Below are positions 13,344 to 25,320 of a stretch of DNA of 36,183 nt, in pieces. The first letter of the stretch is position 1. The number at the start of each line of letters is the position of its first letter. Origin of the DNA: Elysia marginata. Its lineage: Eukaryota > Mollusca > Gastropoda > Plakobranchidae. A model generated the notes under the pieces. It was not told the DNA's origin and did not search any database. It saw only the letters and a list, made by a program, of their open reading frames with translations. The position numbers were made by a program, and so were the translations under genes. The stretch spans positions 453,767 through 489,949 of the forward strand of contig BMAT01005639.1 of assembly GCA_019649035.1 (NCBI GenBank), written 5' to 3'.

Positions 13344-15350
13344 GGGGTGGGGAAGAGGGGGTCAAATTTTTGTAAGAAAATACAGTTTGTAATGCAGTTA
13401 AAGCAACAGTTTCCATTCTTTCGATACGAAAAAGATAAACGCACTTAACGGAATACAAAGTAAAAGATTTCAGTTCGATATCCCGAATAAAAACAAAAAA
13501 TAAGAGTCTTGAGCAAGCTTTAATAACATTTTTTCGGCCTACTCAAGAAAGCAAGAGAGCGGAAAAGAAAGCAAAACAGAGACCTTGAAAGAGAAGTCAT
13601 AAACAATACTCATAGCCTTCCAAATCATAATTTGAATTGGCCCCTGGCCTAATAAAACTATTGAATCATAATAAAACACAAGGCTCAGGGCGGCATGTGT
13701 TTGGGGCAGGCAAGGACGAAACAGGAACAACTGAGAGTACATCAAATGGAAAAGTCAACTGCACTGCACCGTGTTTCTAGATTGGTGTTTGGAGCTACAC
13801 TAGATCTAAACTGAATCCCTCAATGGCCAGACCGGGGCAAAAATGTCCAAGATTCCATAGCAGACAATGCGTAACAGGGGAGCCGTCATTTTGGCGCCGA
13901 CTCACTGGGCAGGAGATCATCAGGTCAACAGGAGGAATAAGCTTCTTCTAACCTTCACAGTATGAATATAGTGCACCACTTCAGAAGTGTGGGCATTCTT
14001 ACTTGCGCGCTAATTTTTTTGTTTGGTTTGAAGTCTGCCTTCTCTTGGGTTTTTTTTCGTCCTGGTTATCGAGCCGCCAGCCAAGTTTCTCATAAATCTC
14101 TATCTCAGTGTGCAAGCCTGATCCTCAACTTGAACGCAAGTTAATCCCCAACAAGCTGCGTTAGTTTGCTGCCTGCTTCTTTGACACAGTCATGTTACTG
14201 CCCATCTCTCGTCATACGTACATTGTAACGCACCATGCAGGCTTTTCCTCTCTCTCCCTAGCCAGTTTTCTAAGCGCCTTAGAATTAACAATGATCTTTA
14301 CGGATTTTTTTTTAGCCTTCGGAACTTTCCGGCTAACTCTCGCCACAGTTTTAAAAGTCATAACATTTTTCATTTAAATTTTTTTTATGGCTGGAAGAAC
14401 ATGCATTACAATAAGGTCGTAAATGCAATCATGAAGTGTCGATTTCAGACGCCGGAGTTCTTACATGACAGATACGGTCTAGAATCTGATTGCCGTGACA
14501 CAAGTATTGTTTAGCACAGGACGATCTTCATATAACTTCCCTTTCATCTGTCGTAAACATAGATTCTCAACTTCAGAAAGAGCCTTATGGACGTAATCGG
14601 ACCCCTAAACAGCCGCCAGTTGGCCGTGCTTTCTGTTACATAAAAATTCTGCTATAGACTTGCTTTTCGCGCTGCATTCTATTAAAAGTGACACTGGAAA
14701 GGCCAGGAAATGTTTTACAAATAATAATGTGCTTTTATGCATTAACATCTATATTACCAAATATACTAAAAGAGGGATAGATTAAAGTACAAGGGTGCAG
14801 TCAAAGATTTGGTAAGATTGATATTTTCGATCGTCTCTAGATGAAGGCAAGAAAAATATTAGGGGGTATGATGTTCTTACTCTTCAGTGAAGTTTACTTT
14901 AAACAATTTTCACGTGCGCCCAATGCAAACACATGCACGAACATTATCTTTCATTCGTTGAGAACTATTAGAGTTTTTAAGACACTTTTACCTTGACTGG
15001 AGTTCTTTGGAAACTTCGAAGTAAACTTTTCTTTTCTTGGGATAATAAATGACATGGGATGTACTAGTCTTCGTTACTAAATTCATAGAAAAACGACAAC
15101 AACGACTCCAAAGCAAACTTAATTTTAAAAAATACACCGTCGATGGGCTTAAAATTGAAAAAAAAAAGCTAACCAAATAAGTTTGTGACATTTAATTAAC
15201 GTAACGCCTTAACCAACTTCTATCTTAAATTGTTTTGTTTCTGCATAACAAACACTCGCTTGCAATGTTTCAAAACACACCGATTTTGTATCATCATTTG
15301 GCAAAACAGATGGCGATCCCGACCATGTTGTAGTATTACAGTATGCTTAC

Positions 15351-15552
15351 CGGAGTCGATATCCGTGGCGTTGACGTCAACCAGTGGCGTTCCCAGAGGA
15401 GAGTCTTCGGGGATCTCGATGTAATAGGTCATAGGGTCAAATACGGGCTCATTGTCGTTAGCATCCTTGACATTCATGTAAACCTTGACCTCAGTTGACC
15501 TTTGAGGAGTACCTTCGTCCTTGGCAATGACGGTTAAAGTGAAGACTTGGCG
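15351..15552 (-). CDS. Cadherin-superfamily gene, internal exon (most 3' of three seen)
   Basis: The exon has 67 codons plus one base. It starts with RQVFTLTVIAKDEGTP, the typical strand following LDYE/LDFE in an EC repeat, and so continues the exon at 30081-30424. DANDNEPVF at fragment residues 210-218 closes that repeat. The following repeat begins with TYYIEIPEDSPLGTPL and ends at the DIDSG calcium motif, where the exon stops. The acceptor has a long T-rich tract ending TTCTTCCAG with phase 0 entry. The donor is G|GTAAGCATAC with phase 1 exit. The open frame runs about 40 codons past the donor into the intron, but those residues lose all cadherin character, which supports the splice call. 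No later exon was found in the 15.3 kb downstream, so the next intron is long or the next exon is too short to recognise by eye. Confidence 0.94.
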
Positions 15553-16365
15553 CTGGAAGAAATAAGCAAAAGCAAAAATTTATTAAAATAACAATTCCTG
15601 ACTCACGAAGAGACAAACAATGGTGATGCATTATATAGTTTCTTGTCTGTAAAAACAGGAACATATTTAATAGATGAAAGTTCACCTTTTTTCTCTAGAG
15701 CGTGAAAAAAGAATCTTCCCCAACCTTCCTTCTAAAATGAAATGACCACCTCAATAGATATTAATTCCTGTGCAACAGACCTTTTATCTGCGAAAGAGAA
15801 TTGTTGCTTGTATTCTCAAGGCTGATGTTGTAGTTTCGCAAATACCTTTGAGTGTTCTGTAGGCTTACTAGATATTTCTTTCTCTTATTTTCTAAAAAGA
15901 ACCACATTGATCCCGCCTGCAGGTTTTTTTTTTATCAAATTGCAACGAAAAGAAAGACAAAAGGTATAAATAACAATGATAAGTAAAGTTGTAAGGGTCA
16001 GAAAATATCTTTTTTAGATTGAGAAAAATGGACTAGATGTAGCTTACCGGGCAAAGATAGCATTAGCGAAGGAGGTTGCGGGTAAAGTGTAATCTAAAGG
16101 ATTGAGACAGGCCCCAGGCCTAGATGGAAAAGCCTGCAATTAGAGACTAAACACACAGGCACACAGGACCAAAAGCCAGGCTTTTTGTTTTACTAGATAA
16201 AAAGCATCCTCTGTTGCTTATGTCTCTTCAAGATCTGAGTCAGTGACTTCCATTGAAGTGCTAAGCATGACAACATGAAAAAGAGGAAGGGAAAAAAACA
16301 ATACTTAAACAATTTTGAAAAGCGATTTTTTTTCTATTTTTCATGTTTTCATGCGTCGTGCTTAG

Positions 16366-16430
16366 AGAGAGAGTATATGAGAGAGATATGGTGTGTGTGT
16401 GTGAGAGAGAGATAAAGATAGAGAGAGACT
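16366..16430. repeat. Compound GA/GT microsatellite
   Basis: GA units, then a short GT run at about 16392-16403, then GA units again with scattered A and T interruptions. Confidence 0.9.
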
Positions 16431-16862
16431 TGGCTTATCCTTTCAGTCACTCTGTTTAAGAATTTCTCTTGCCCTCTCTTTTTAACATAACTGCTGTCTG
16501 TTCTTCTTTCTCTCAATTTCTCCACCCCATCTTTTTTTCTCTCTGCTCCTTAGCCTCTTTTCTCATCAAATTTCCTCATGAAGTTGACTTTTTTCTTCAC
16601 TGTTACATTCTTAGTTTGACTGTTGCTTACATATTGTTATCTTATTTTTTTGGTCTAATAAAAACCTTTTCTATACTTTAAAAGCCTTGAATTACATCAG
16701 CATAAAAAAACGTGTTAGATTATCTAGCAATAGTTCGAAACAGTCATGTTCAATGGTTGAAATCTCTAACTTGTGGCTCTAGGATGTTTTCATGTTATTA
16801 AACTAACTCTCCCTCCTATCTCTGAAACAAGAAACCTTCTGCAAAATTTACTTATCTATTAT

Positions 16863-17046
16863 ACAGCCACAATAGACTGTCTTCAATGCGGCTGTAGCTA
16901 TAAAATCTACAGTGCAGTAGACTGTCTTCATTGCGGCTGCAGCTATAAAATCCACAGTGCAATAGACTGTCTTCATTGCGGCTGCAGCTGTAAAATCCAC
17001 AGTGCAATAGACTGTCTTTATTGCGGCTGCAGCTGTAAAATCCCAA
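16863..17046. repeat. 45-bp minisatellite, about 4 copies
   Basis: Units start at 16872, 16917, 16962 and 17007, with a degenerate partial unit before the first. Each unit carries TGCGGCTGYAGCT, mostly with a CTGCAG palindrome. Because 45 is divisible by three and no stop occurs, both strands stay open: DCLHCGCSCKIHSAI-like on plus, FYSCSRNEDSLLHCG-like on minus. Differences between copies are mostly amino-acid changing on the plus strand (Ile/Val, Gln/His/Tyr, Tyr/Cys, Tyr/His), with only TGT/TGC silent. That argues against selection on a protein. I read it as a non-coding minisatellite. Confidence 0.9.
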
Positions 17047-17950
17047 GTTTTCCGCGAACCCTCATAAAGTCAACCCTCACCAGCAGTGTTTGGTTCTCCA
17101 CGCAGAGGTTTTTCGTGGTTTACCTGGTTTAAGTGTTTAAATTGTTAAGACTGCCAACTTTCAATTACTGGGGCTTGTTAACGTGAGCTGAGCTGGCAAA
17201 ACTGAACCTGTAGTTAATTTCCAGCAATTAAGCTCACTTTCCAGCACGGCATCATCCTGATTACAGTCAGCTCTCTCTCTCTCCGAAACTCCAAGTTGGC
17301 CTAACCGATTTACACTGAAACTTGCCTTATGACACATAATTCTCTCCAACAAGGTAACAGAGTTATGTAGCAGCACCATACATTTCCAGATGCTCACAAG
17401 GACAAAACACACAAGCAAAAATTGGCGTGTGATTAAACCTCATTTCCTAGACTACACAAACAGCTGTATTCCATTGAACACGACTTTGTCCTGAAAACAA
17501 AACCCATTAAAACTGAACGGTATGCAAGGCGGTGCATACTGGTAATGAAAGTATGACGAACACAATAAAAAACAAAAATAAAGATTTTCAAATTTCCCTC
17601 TCAATAAGGCTACAATTAAGACTGGCCAACACAGGGAAAGATAATCGCCTTCTTTGTGTATGCCAAGCGCAGTATCACAATGATAACAATGTCTTGGTCG
17701 CAAGAAAAAAATTATAATCACAAATTAGGGAGTACTGTGGGTGAGGGGAGCGTTTCTGAAAGGGCAAAAGACAACCTAAAATTTTTAAACATTAAAGACG
17801 GATACGGAGCATAGAGGTGGGCGTTCAAGTCAAAGAGATCAAGCTCAAGCATTATGAAACAAATAAAAAAGTGGCAAACTCTGAAATTTGGTCTTTTGTC
17901 TAATCTTTCTTGCTAAAGTGTTGCTGTCTTACCAGTCTCTTCACCCCCCC

Positions 17951-17966
17951 AAAAAAAAAAAAAANN

Positions 17967-18009
<43 letters not shown>
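17951..18009. repeat. Poly(A) run with two undetermined bases
   Basis: About 59 positions of A contain NN at 17965-17966 and are preceded by seven C. The NN looks like an assembly join, so the true length is uncertain. It might be a retroposon tail on the plus strand, but no element body was recognised upstream. Confidence 0.9.
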
Positions 18010-18011
<2 letters not shown>

Positions 18012-20101
18012 CGGCCATCTAGCGCCACTGCAAAGCAAATGTTTGGAAACATCAATAGAACCAAGTTTGTAACATGGAGGCGGTCTAGAGCAAACGCGGT
18101 TCGATCTTTTTTTTCACAAACACTTCTAATATCGACCACGCAACAAGAGGAGAGACTCTGAACATATCGATAGGCCGGATGATAACGTTCGACCAGCGCC
18201 CAATTAGAAACCAAACGAATCGACCAAAAGCTCATTACAAGATTTCGTAGAGATACTTAAGAGGCAAGACTTCAGTCGTTGTGTATTATTAGAGCCCCAT
18301 GCCATGTAGCAGCCGGTAAGGTAACGCCCCCTTTTTGTATGCAGAGGTCTACGGACACAGCGATGCTACAAGGACGAACAAATAGAGGCAGAAAATAAAA
18401 AAAACAAACAACCACATCATCCTCAAGGCCAAATACGGGCGGTAGCAAATACTGGGATGTTGCAAAAATATATTTCTAAAGCTGACAATTTGAAGTTCAT
18501 TAGAAGTTCAATGGCATCGGTATTAATTTGTCAGTTTAGAAGATGAGAAGTATTTTTGTGACATAATTATTATAGCAATCTCCCATATCAGTCTTCCTGT
18601 GCAAATATACCCATGCCCTTCACCTTGAACTCTCTCAATTCGCTTTATGTTTGTCTGACTGTTTTCTCTTTCTTTCACTCACCTGTTCGCTTTTCCATCA
18701 AATCTTCTGTCTGTCAGTTTGACCATTTCCCTTTATTCCTCTGAAAGCATAGGCCTACTTTTAATCCTCTCTTTGCCTGGCTGTGCCCCCCCCCCTCTCG
18801 CTCTCTCTCTCTCTGTGTATGTGGGTGTGCCTCAGCTGGTTCCTACTTCAGAAAAGAATCAACCACTAGATGCATATAGAAAAGGAAGAACACTAAGATT
18901 CAGGTAGTTTATAGCCTCTACTACTGACAGGAACAAATTTTCTACTTGGCACTTTACTAAGGAATGTACTAGATCCATTCAGGGAGAAATGCTAGCCATT
19001 TCCTCAATGCCATTCCAAGAGAGTTTCACCGGAACTTGATACATGTACACAGCTCTACCGCCAATGATGTCTGTTACTTTGAGAAAAATAAAGTACGACC
19101 TTAACAGCCAGGCTTTGAGCTTTGTTGCCAAGAATCTATAAGTCATCTCCGCCAAATGACTCAAGGTTACACATATGCAATTGGTACCTAAGCCAAACCG
19201 TATAATTTATAAAGAAACACGGCGAGGCAAGGTATTAACAGGTAACAGTCGAACAGCTGCGCTTGTCAATCATTTCCTTTACCTCACGCACTGACCAACC
19301 ATGACTGCTAAAACGCATCGAACAGAGAAGTCCCTCGTGTAAACCGAATGCAGGCAAAGTATGGGAGTAAACTAAATTAGAATGTGTCTTCACATCTAAG
19401 CTATTTTACTTTATCGTTCTATTTCTTTTTGTTTTTGTTTGGGGAAGAAATGGGGTATGGCAGAAGGAGTGTATTTCTTTGATTTTGACCCAAACACGGA
19501 ATAATATCGAATTATAGAGACACCAAGTCCATTGGATGGCAAAATCCACTTCACCATTGGCCTGTGATTGATCTTTTAAAACAAAAAGACATAATACTGA
19601 GGATTATATAAAAATGCACAAAAACAAAATTAAGCTAATCTACGACAATAAAAAAGTGATTCTGGTCACGAAAAGAGGAAGCGGGTTTGAGCGACATAGG
19701 CCTACTTTGAAGTGAAAGAATTCCGTGATACAGCAGGCCTTTGCTAATGGGCTTTGTGTTAGATCCTATTGGATGCTACCTCGAAACTGATTCAGTTCCC
19801 GGGAGTAAAGAAAAAAAAAACAAGAAAAAAAACAAGAGCTAAATCTAGTAGGGATTTCCTAGCACAAAATGTTACAGCTCCAACCTGAAAGGCTTAAGGA
19901 TGCGGAGGTAGATAACTGATTGTGGTGGTGAAAGTTAGGGTCACGATAAGATTAGTGATAATGATGACAGAACAATCATATGAAAGCTTGAACAGCACAA
20001 TATATTGACATGCTAGGTGACAGAACTTAGTGAACGCAATCATTGCCACCTTCACAAACAAAATAGTTATCGCTACAGGAAAAATAACACCAAGAACCAC
20101 T

Positions 20102-20121
20102 TTACTACTTCTACTGCTGCG

Positions 20122-20189
<68 letters not shown>

Positions 20190-20217
20190 AACTACTACTA
20201 CTACTACTACTACTTTA
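20102..20217. repeat. (ACT)n trinucleotide array
   Basis: About 35 ACT/CTA units, with variants at the left end and one A insertion near 20190. Open frames across it give only poly-Thr, poly-Leu or poly-Tyr-like peptides and are not genes. Confidence 0.95.
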
Positions 20218-20869
20218 TAAGATGACGACGACGATGACAACTGGCACTGGTAGGCCTATTGATATGGTAGCAACGATACTGTTAAAGATGACAAGCTGCG
20301 TCGGAAAAGGTGTAATGGAGAAGCCTAAAGAGATATGAATTTTGAAAATACAGTACAAGTAGAGCCGTTTATTCAAGCCAGAATAAAGTCACTACACGTC
20401 TACAGCCTGTTAGTTCCCCAGTACAGCCCACTGGGTGAGGGAATGAGGGTATTAAGGCAAAATCCATGACAAACACAGAGCAACGTCACATGTTTTAAAA
20501 GTGGTTTATACGTGTGGGTTGCGTGTCTTCTGAGTAAAAGTATCGGCCAGATCTAGCAGCATTTGCCTTTGCCTTTGCCAAAGTTACTGTTTGAGGAACT
20601 CGAAATGGTCTCCGGCCCCACACCACACAGATTCAGCGTGTAAGCTGGCTGCACAGAGCTCGTCTGTTTCGCTGTTTGTCTTGTTCAAAACCAGGACTTT
20701 GTTATCCTCATCTTTCCACAGCTTTCTTTGCATATTACTGTTGCTTTTTTATTGTTCCGATTTATTCGCCTGCACCCCTTTCTCTCTGTTGATTCCCCTA
20801 TTACTTTCTTCCTTTATCTCTCCGTCACTCTGTCTTTTTGTTGGTCTGTCTATGTTTCGGTGTAAAAAT

Positions 20870-20876
20870 CTCTTTG

Positions 20877-20909
<33 letters not shown>

Positions 20910-20940
20910 GTCTCTCTGTCTCTCTCTCTGTGTCTCTCTC
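20870..20940. repeat. (CT)n microsatellite with TGTC interruptions
   Basis: A pyrimidine tract of CT units broken by single G bases. It accounts for the Ser-Leu-rich open frame at 20591-21031 and the Arg-Glu-rich frame opposite. Confidence 0.95.
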
Positions 20941-21412
20941 CGCGCGAGCGGTAACTGGCTTCATTCTTCTTCTTCACCTCTCCAGTAGGCCTATACCATT
21001 TTCAAACTCAATTGAAAAAAGATTATCATGAATCATTTATAGAAACAAACTAGTTGTGCAACTTCAATCTTTTCTGTAAGTGCAATCACAAAATCATTGT
21101 TCAAACGTTAACATGCTCGTAATATTTACCGGTACTGAAACGAAATGTCTTCATGTATATTTAGAGATGTAACTCGGGCGCATCCTGTAAGCTAAAAGCA
21201 ATCAAAATATTTTTGATCCAGATAAAATAAGGGCTTCGTGAAAAAACACGCAATTTTAAAAAATCAAAACTGTGAAAAAAGAAACCGCTCGCTCTCGAGA
21301 GCCCACAATGAAGTGTTCAACCAACAGTTCCAAAAAGCCCCAGTGCCCTACGCTTTCTCTCGACATCACTCACACAGCATCCTTTTCAAAACATTTAATA
21401 TCCCATCTCAGC

Positions 21413-21553
21413 NNNNNNNNNNNNNNNNNNNNNNNNNNNNNNNNNNNNNNNNNNNNNNNNNNNNNNNNNNNNNNNNNNNNNNNNNNNNNNNNNNNNNNNN
21501 NNNNNNNNNNNNNNNNNNNNNNNNNNNNNNNNNNNNNNNNNNNNNNNNNNNNN
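21413..21553. other. Assembly gap, 141 N
   Basis: This is an unbroken N run. CT-rich sequence resumes just after it, so an unresolved microsatellite is a likely cause. Open frames spanning it are meaningless. Confidence 0.99.
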
Positions 21554-22515
21554 CTGTATTTTTATTCTTCTCCCCCTAACCCGACCCCCTCCTTTCTCTC
21601 TCTGTCTGAAGCTTTAGAGAGAAACCAACAAAGCTAGCTACGGCTCCACTGTGTTTGATCTGACAATATAATCCTGCGCCTCTAACTCTCTGGTCCGATT
21701 GCCAGACCAAACAAAAAAAAATTAGAAAGGAAAAAAATTCTAAAACGTTTATTAGAGTTAAGAGAAAAATACAAATATACAGGGCCAAAACCAAATCTAC
21801 GCGTTGTAGAAAAATAGCCCACACGTCATCTTCTGACCCATGGATCATCTCGTGTCTTCTGTTTGCTGGCAGATTAGATCCCCAGATTGAGTAATCGATG
21901 GAAACTGTTCGCTTCCTTGGGTGCACCCCTAACTTGTGAGTGGCATGCTTGAAATTGTATGCACATGTATCAGAATTATCAGAATGATTCTTATTTACTT
22001 ATATTTGGGGTAGGAATTGAAGTACAATTTTTCAAATCTAGGTTCACTCAAGTTTCGTAAAAAATAAAAATTTTAATCTAAACAATATACTTCATGACAA
22101 AATCTTGGGTTGACAAAATAACCCACATATACCCTCGAGCCATTAATTTTCCTTTGTTTCTAATGAAGCTGAAGAGGCTCAAACTGACAAAATTTTCAAA
22201 ATAGGCGTAACCAAGTATTGAAAACAAAACACGAGCTGTTTAATGACATGAACACTCGTTTTGTTATCGATAAGACTGGCTAACGCTTATTATTTCTATA
22301 CACCTTTTAAAGACATTTATACTGTTATGTTCAACATCACAGCATTACATTTATGGTAAGCTAAGCTGACTAACAACGAAAATCATAACCCCCGTTTACA
22401 AACTTGACACCTGGGCAAATTAAACATGAACGTCCTTGAAGACTACCTTTCAGATAAAAAAAAATTAAATAACAATAAATTATAAATATGCCGAAAGCAA
22501 TAAGGGGAGAAAGCA

Positions 22516-22649
22516 ATGGCAACACAAGTCAAACCTTGCATCAAAACGGTCCAATTGATTATTTAAAGCTTAAAACAATGTTATGGCAACACAAGTCAAA
22601 CCTTGCATCAAAACGGTCCAATTTATTATTTAAAGCTTAAAACAATGTT
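22516..22649. repeat. 67-bp tandem duplication, two copies
   Basis: Copies at 22516-22582 and 22583-22649 differ at one base (CCAATTGATT versus CCAATTTATT). No third copy is present. The near identity indicates a recent duplication. Confidence 0.95.
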
Positions 22650-22928
22650 ATCTGCACTTTAAACATTATTGAAAGCAAACACATTGTAACTGACCTTAGA
22701 CCGGAAATAAATAATTTGACTACTCGACAGAAAAACAAGAAAATGTTGACCTTCATTCAAAAGACACTTGTGGGGAGGAAATAAGAAGTAGGTGAAAAAG
22801 CGTTCTGACGGATAAGGGTGAGAAAGGTTGACAAGTAAATAGGAAGACATAGAGAGATAAATGGGAAGAGACCAGACTTTATTGAAAAAAGAAAAAGGAA
22901 GATGAGGCATTTAGAAATGCAAAGTCTA

Positions 22929-22980
22929 TGAGAGAGAGAGAGGGGAGGGGGGGGGGGAGACAGAGACAGAGAGACAGACA
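22929..22980. repeat. GA/G-rich purine microsatellite
   Basis: GA units lead into a G run, then GACAGA units. Confidence 0.9.
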
Positions 22981-23664
22981 AGTCAGACAGTGTGATTGGG
23001 TAAGTGGACAAACGAATGAACAAATCATTGCCAAACATTCCAAGGCACACTAATTAGAAGCCAAACCTGGACATGGATCTCAACATCAATTTTTGTAGAT
23101 CAACCCAAAAATATTCCGCGAACTTTTTTACCCTCTACACATACATTGTATTTCTTTTTAAGCACATCAGTGTCCGCGGCGGTTGTCATTTCATTTCAAA
23201 CTAATAACCAGGGCTTCAGCATCAGCAGTCAGCAGTGTGGCAGGCTTAACGTTCCGTTGCGTGATTCCAGTTGATGTGCTGTTTCCCCGTGTGGAGCAGC
23301 TACATCGGCTACGGCGGCTAGATTGTGTGTTGCAAGAGGCTGCCCATCAAATTTTATGTTTTTTTTTCTGCTCTTAGTGGTCTTCTGCCATATCAAAGCT
23401 GTTGGGTTTCTTTCTCCTGGTTGGCTTCTGTAGTTCAGTTTTCTTAACTTTTATTTCTCTAACTTTTTGCTTCTGTTTCGCATTCTCTTCCGTGCACCTG
23501 TTTTTGTTTTCCTATTCTGTTCCTTTTTTCGCTATTTGGCCTTGCATGCTGGGGAATCCTTTACGGAGTGACCTATGAACATGTGCTGTATTGTAGTAAG
23601 CGGTTGCATGTTCCATGTCTTGCCTGTTCTTTTGAATGTGTCCTCATAAAACATAATACTGATA

Positions 23665-23770
23665 TCTCTTTCTCTCTCTCTCTCTCATTCCTTGAAGCTA
23701 GGAGAGAGAGAGAGAGGAAGAGAGAGAGAGAGATAGAGAGAAAGAGAGAGTGAGAGAGGAAGAGAGAGAT

Positions 23771-23816
<46 letters not shown>
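23665..23816. repeat. (CT)n / (GA)n inverted microsatellite
   Basis: A CT tract at about 23665-23686 is followed after roughly 16 bases by a long GA-rich tract at 23702-23816. The two arms are complementary and can pair as a hairpin in single-stranded DNA or RNA. Confidence 0.9.
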
Positions 23817-23818
<2 letters not shown>

Positions 23819-24994
23819 ACTTACAGGCACTTTCATTAAGTCAATACACCCACCACCCATCCACCTCCTCTCACCCTGCCATTAACTTTTTGTCTATATA
23901 TTTCTTTGCCTCAGGCTTCTACCAGCATTAAATCTCACAAAAACAGATAATTATGAAGTAATGTTGACAGTCCAGAAACACCTTATCCTAAAGCTTTAAG
24001 TCTAAAGATTTCGACATGGGCAGCGTAGCTTGTGACATGTTTAAGAATTAGGCGGGCTTTCAAATCTACATCTGAAAAGTTTTGTTTTCTTACTTCAGTG
24101 GACTTTTAACGCTACCGTAAAAGAAAACTTCATGTTAAAAACCCTACTGGAGTGAACAACTTCTCCAAAAGTTCTTCAACTGAATTATCATCTAATGCTG
24201 TTCATCACAGAGAATTATATTATACTCTAAAAAAAAAAACCCTGACGTTTACACCACCCCTTACCCTCCCAAGACTAGAACAACACGCATGGCCAAGCCT
24301 GCAGCTTAGTGAGGAACTTCGGATCCGTGGCAAATCAAATGAAGCCACTGAAGTTTAAGATAAGAAAAGTTATTTAACCCTTTAAAAGACTTCCGAAGGC
24401 TCCAGTGACCTAAAATACACTATGTATTGAGCCCAAACTTGTTGAACTCTAGTGATCAGGATGCGTCTTGTACAGTAGTGGTAATGTGCACGGACATTCC
24501 TGTAGCTGGTAATGAATGGAACACAGATTGATTAGAACTATCCACGGGCCAGCCAATTTGCCGCATGATGCCTGATCGCTGAACCAGGTCTGGTAGGTCT
24601 TCAGTTTGCGTATACTCATGAATGGACCAGGAAACTTGATTTGACTCTTCTCCAGCTTTCTATGCTTTCAATCTTTACTGCACCTTTTTGCATTAAAAGA
24701 TGAAAATGTTGAATAGACATAGATCACGGAATTTGATTTTTAACTAATGGAAATAACTTGAGTAGACTAGAATTTCATATAGGTTGACACAAACTGAAGG
24801 ACATTCCAGGCAAAACATTCAACGGCGTGTTTATCATGCTGAGTTTATGCTTAGAGTAGTTTGAATAGACAAAGTAGTAAGGCTATATCAAAGCAAACAA
24901 CGTTTCTGAGCTGGGTCACCATCAGAAATGTTTCATTTTTTTAGAATCAGAAAATGTAATGGGTGAGAGAAAATAAAAAGCTGCCACCCCAGCT

Positions 24995-25320
24995 TTATCA
25001 ATAGTGTTGCCACGACCGGGCCCGGTGAAGATTGTCATAAGTAATAAGAAGATGAAAGGACTAGGCAGGCGTCCACAGACACCCGTCTACATTAAAAAGT
25101 CATAATTGGCGTAGTATATTTGCCGAGGAGCTGAGCAAATAATCCCCGGGTCATTACCTCTGGCCGATAACAAAAAAGATAACAAGACTAATGACTCGCA
25201 AACCGCGCGTCGCCTACGAAGCAAAGGCAAACCTCATGAGACGACGAAATGACCAAAGACAACCCTACACGGCAGACAACAAGTGTTGTAAACAGAACGA
25301 GCTGTGCGGGCCCGGGTCTT
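24995..25320. other. GC/CpG-rich non-coding block in the long intron
   Basis: The block begins near CGACCGGGCCCGGTG and ends near GTGCGGGCCCGGGTC, with CpG-containing words such as CGCGCGTCGCC near 25205. It is flanked on both sides by AT-rich sequence. No long open frame fits it. Homeodomain-like (TCATAATTGG) and GATA-like (AGATAACAAG) words occur, so an intronic enhancer is a reasonable guess but unproven. Confidence 0.3.

Larger units (their letters stand above)
1..15350 (-). other. Downstream intron or 3' flank of the cadherin gene, no exon recognised
   Basis: The exon at 15351 ends at phase 1 in mid EC repeat, so the gene must continue toward position 1 and beyond. I looked on the minus strand for DxNDNxPxF, LDxE and DxDxG motifs and saw none here. 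The stretch is AT-rich with short chance open frames, GA/GT microsatellites, a degenerate 44-bp tandem repeat, a 52-bp inverted repeat pair and a GC-richer block at about 7184-7690. The spans 443-3824, 5896-7183 and 7690-13307 show nothing else I can name. Confidence 0.65.

Noticed and set aside
18094-18104. GGTTCGATCTT, resembling a tRNA or SINE B box
   Set aside because: It lacks the conserved CC at its end, and there is no A box at the right distance and no cloverleaf.
20017-20338. Poly-Thr and poly-Leu open frames
   Set aside because: They are translations of the (ACT)n array.
21238-21637. Open frames spanning the N run
   Set aside because: Most of the supposed codons are undetermined bases.
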